A stretch of 42,822 nucleotides of DNA from Oscillospiraceae bacterium (lineage in GTDB: Bacteria > Bacillota > Clostridia > Oscillospirales > Ruminococcaceae), in NCBI GenBank assembly GCA_017436575.1, contig JAFSCU010000030.1:1-42822 (forward strand). The letters are read 5' to 3'. The position numbers and the translations under genes are program-made. The notes under the pieces are model-generated. The model was not told the origin of the DNA and ran no database searches. It saw only the letters and a list, made by a program, of their open reading frames with translations. Positions within the stretch are counted from its first letter, which is position 1, and every line of letters begins with the position of its first letter. Of this stretch, positions 40,724 through 42,822 are shown piece by piece.

Positions 40724-41542
40724 ATGAAAAGCAGAAAAGTTATATATTTGACGGTACTAATAATTATAATTTTTGTACGGACTTTATTTGGCTGCTCGAA
40801 AATTATCGATGCATCTTATGAACAACCCAAAGAAATCAATAATAAATTTGTTGAGGATGTAGTTGTTTATAATTATAGGAATGCTACAGTCGACCCTGCT
40901 GATGAATATGATGACTATAATGCTCAGATGACAGCAGATCACCGAATAAACTATGAAGAAGGTATGATTTCCTATGATGAAGCGGCCAAGATTATGGGCA
41001 AAGAAATTGACTATTTCTTTCCACAGGCAAATATTGCAGATAAAGAGTTTTTGCTGGATTTAGTATCTTATGATTATATTGAAGAAGGCACACCGGAATA
41101 TCATGCTGATTATGTGAATACTGTTGATAATTATGTTTTTCAGATGGCTATAAATGCATATTCCGCGGATGTCAGGGTAATTTATCTTTCTGACAGGTCA
41201 AAAGACAGTTATGTAGCATCCGATGATCTTACTGCAGAATTGGAAACAGAACTTTTGGGCAGATGTATGCTGCTGGCCGACAGGTATGGTTACTCTGATT
41301 ATAAAGGATATTATCTGAAACAACAAAACGGAACAATGACCGGCTATTGTCTTATGCTGATACTTAATGAAACTGATGCACTGCGTTTTGAATTTGATTA
41401 TGTAAATGGACAGTTCCACCGCGAATTTTTATTTGAAAAAACAGCAATTGACCCAAGAATAGCATCAATGGACGGTGCAAAGGATATGGTTGCAGAAGCT
41501 ATTAATTCTATGAAGCCAATACCGGAATCATTTATAAATTAA
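40724..41542 (+). CDS. Membrane-anchored paralogue 3
   Basis: 272 residues. It begins like paralogues 1 and 2 (MKSRKVIYLTVLI) with one hydrophobic segment, but has LFGCSK where they have LGLSK, so it might instead be a lipoprotein with a poor lipobox. The motif ISYDEAAKIMGKEIDYF and the later GYSDYKGYYLKQ...CLMLILNETDALRFEF align with paralogue 4. RBS AAAGGAGG. It is expressed from its own operator array after the kinase gene. No catalytic motif is seen. Confidence 0.8.
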   Translation: MKSRKVIYLTVLIIIIFVRTLFGCSKIIDASYEQPKEINNKFVEDVVVYNYRNATVDPADEYDDYNAQMTADHRINYEEGMISYDEAAKIMGKEIDYFFPQANIADKEFLLDLVSYDYIEEGTPEYHADYVNTVDNYVFQMAINAYSADVRVIYLSDRSKDSYVASDDLTAELETELLGRCMLLADRYGYSDYKGYYLKQQNGTMTGYCLMLILNETDALRFEFDYVNGQFHREFLFEKTAIDPRIASMDGAKDMVAEAINSMKPIPESFIN

Positions 41543-41553
41543 GGCGGTGTTTT

Positions 41554-41727
41554 ATGAAAAACAAATCTTTACTTTACGTTGTACTGCTTAATCTTCTGCT
41601 GATTGCTTATGGCTTGTTCAGCCTTTCAATTGCGCTTGATGTGCTCTTTCCTGTACAGGAAAATCACACTCCGACAAAAGAAATAATTTTGGACAGCGGA
41701 AATAAAATAGAAATATATAATATGTAA
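41554..41727 (+). CDS. 57-residue single-pass membrane protein
   Basis: An ATG at 41554 after AAGGCGG opens 57 codons: basic MKNKS, a hydrophobic helix (about 6-28), then a short outward tail (PVQENHTPTKEIILDSGNK). It fits exactly between paralogues 3 and 4, with 11 and 16 nt gaps, and its opening recalls the paralogues' anchors, so it may be a minimal or truncated member. A small regulator of the kinase is possible but unproven. Confidence 0.65.
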   Translation: MKNKSLLYVVLLNLLLIAYGLFSLSIALDVLFPVQENHTPTKEIILDSGNKIEIYNM

Positions 41728-41743
41728 TTTAATAGGTGATGTT

Positions 41744-42544
41744 ATGAAAATTAAAAAAATTGTACCGCTCACTGCCATTGTTATAGCTGTAATGGTCATT
41801 ATGATAGTAGGCATGTCAAAATTAGTTGAAATGAACTGGCGGTCTGAAAAAGAAACAATCAATATTCTTAACGATAATTCTACAGTAAAGTATGAAATCA
41901 CAAGTTTAGGCGATTTCAAATTCACAACATGGGATGATTATCAGTCTGAAAATCCTGGTACTGCTTATTACGCAAACGGAAACCCGGAAATATACAGTGG
42001 CGAAATGCCACTGTCGTATGAAGAGGCAGCGGCCTTAGGCGGTACGGCTTTGGAAAGAATAAATAAATTTGAAGATTTCAGAAATATGAATTTTGTGCTG
42101 TATCCATCAGTGCAGAATATATACGACAAAGACTTTAATGTAATTGGTTCCACCCCGGTTTATCTTGCTTATTATTCTGAAAAAGACATTGACAAAGCAA
42201 AAAATAGTAAATCTTTTCAATATACAATTAATACTGATACTAAAAAAGTGTCTTATATACGATGGTCCATAATCACAGATGAACAGATTTTACAAATTGA
42301 CGACCCGTTGGAATATGCAAAAACCATAGCCTATGATCTGGGATATAATAATTTTAAGTCATATTATGTAGAATCTGGTGAATATAGAGGAAATGGAATG
42401 GCATACAGGGTAGACTTGTTATTGAGTGATACTGAGTCGATTTCCATAGGGTTTAATTCATATAATGATACATTCTTAATGAGGATGAATCATACAGGCA
42501 GTGACTATCATAGCAATTTAATGAAAAAAGGAATACCATTCTAA
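41744..42544 (+). CDS. Membrane-anchored paralogue 4
   Basis: 266 residues. Start MKIKKIVPLTAIVIAVMV with one membrane segment, then GMSKLVEMNW as in paralogues 1 and 2 (GLSKAFETAW). LSYEEAAALGGTALERI matches the SYDEAA motif of paralogue 3, and LGYNNFKSYYVES...YRVDLLLSDTESISIGF aligns well with its C-terminal part. QYTINTDTKKVSYI has the PepSY-like strand-turn. RBS AGGTGATG. It is the last gene of the locus; a strong terminator follows. Confidence 0.8.
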   Translation: MKIKKIVPLTAIVIAVMVIMIVGMSKLVEMNWRSEKETINILNDNSTVKYEITSLGDFKFTTWDDYQSENPGTAYYANGNPEIYSGEMPLSYEEAAALGGTALERINKFEDFRNMNFVLYPSVQNIYDKDFNVIGSTPVYLAYYSEKDIDKAKNSKSFQYTINTDTKKVSYIRWSIITDEQILQIDDPLEYAKTIAYDLGYNNFKSYYVESGEYRGNGMAYRVDLLLSDTESISIGFNSYNDTFLMRMNHTGSDYHSNLMKKGIPF

Positions 42545-42582
42545 AGTAACAGTAGTCCTGTTTGTAAAAACTGAACATAGAG

Positions 42583-42607
42583 AAAAGGTGGCGTATGCCA
42601 CCTTTTT
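42583..42607 (+). terminator. Terminator of the two-component locus
   Basis: AAAAGGTGGC (42583-42592) pairs with GCCACCTTTT (42597-42606), loop GTAT, T run 42603-42607. Confidence 0.92.
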
Positions 42608-42637
42608 GTAAATAGTGTAAATAATGCAAAAACGGTG

Positions 42638-42666
42638 TTGACAATTGGCCGGTAGAGGTATATAAT
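42638..42666 (+). promoter_or_regulatory. Consensus promoter, upstream of the tandem pair
   Basis: TTGACA (42638-42643), exactly 17 bp, TATAAT (42661-42666): a perfect sigma-A consensus pointing out of the window. No credible gene starts before the window end. Confidence 0.85.
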
Positions 42667-42731
42667 ACAGGAACGCTCGAATGGGCGTACACATTGAAGA
42701 AAGAAAAAGTCAAAGGAAAATAAAAAAGTAC

Positions 42732-42759
42732 TTGACAAACTGGAAAAATGTGGTATACT
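42732..42759 (+). promoter_or_regulatory. Strong promoter, downstream of the tandem pair
   Basis: TTGACA (42732-42737), 16 bp, TATACT (42754-42759), 94 bp after the first promoter and preceded by an A-rich stretch like an UP element. Tandem near-consensus promoters are typical of rRNA operons in Firmicutes; the target gene lies outside the window. Confidence 0.75.
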
Positions 42760-42822
42760 AAATGAGCTGTCTTGGAAGGGATAGCGGAATACACAAAGAA
42801 GTTTGAAAAAACTTGTAAAAAA

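Noticed and set aside
36360-42607. Possibility that the paralogue locus is a toxin-immunity or phage-defence island
   Set aside because: No toxin, nuclease, integrase, repeat boundary or secretion motif is visible, while the two-component genes and operators give a simpler reading.
42680-42760. 26-codon frame after the first tandem promoter
   Set aside because: Its ribosome-like AGGA would lie upstream of the expected transcription start, and the frame overlaps the second promoter.

Overview
The window looks like chromosomal DNA from an anaerobic, gut-type Firmicute (class Clostridia). Supporting signs are moderately AT-rich DNA, strong AGGAGG-type ribosome binding sites, lipoproteins with lipoboxes and Pro/Thr linkers, YdjG/YdjH/YdjI-like and XpaC-like proteins, a ferredoxin-fused aldo/keto reductase, and no Gram-negative outer-membrane genes. 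No rRNA, tRNA, CRISPR array, insertion sequence or prophage gene was recognised. About 40 genes are supported, and paralogous pairs or families are unusually frequent.

Region 1 (1-22027) is built around a seven-transmembrane LuxR-type regulator (10433-11581). To its left, a minus-strand cluster (10269 down to the window edge) encodes a giant Cys-repeat membrane protein, an MscS channel, two lipoproteins with a degenerate ComEC-like metallo-beta-lactamase fold, a transglutaminase-like lipoprotein and small anchored proteins. To its right, a plus-strand cluster (11839-22027) encodes a Cys-rich protein, twin cytoplasmic 5'-nucleotidase-like enzymes, an SPFH protein, zinc-ribbon proteins (one YdjG-like), a TPM-domain protein (YdjH-like), two lipoproteins and an XpaC-like protein. 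The same TACCCCY direct repeat lies upstream of both clusters, and both carry the same lipoprotein-type domain (3275 and 17447). I read the whole as one envelope-stress regulon controlled by the 7TM-LuxR protein.

Region 2 (22028-31355) holds a decayed gene fragment, a MarR regulator, and a divergent operon with a tyrosine-phosphatase-like enzyme, a complete Ugp-type ABC importer and a type I phosphodiesterase. An aldo/keto reductase follows. Three copies of one 20-bp palindrome (ATAGTAAAT-N2-ATTKACTAT) lie between MarR and the operon. The likely job is capture and dephosphorylation of a phosphoester under MarR control.

Region 3 (31356-36530) holds independent metabolic genes: MgtC/SapB, a Cof-type HAD phosphatase, a type B carboxylesterase, an amidohydrolase and an intact MBL hydrolase. 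They are separated by good terminators.

Region 4 (36531-42607) is the best candidate for an undescribed system. An OmpR-type response regulator and histidine kinase are surrounded by four divergent membrane-anchored paralogues plus a 57-residue membrane peptide. Arrays of an 11-bp direct repeat (AACTTGATAAC) precede the first paralogue, the regulator and the third paralogue. The anchored proteins have faint PepSY/YycI-like features and may feed back on the kinase. The last 200 bases carry two near-consensus tandem promoters pointing out of the window, possibly for an rRNA operon.
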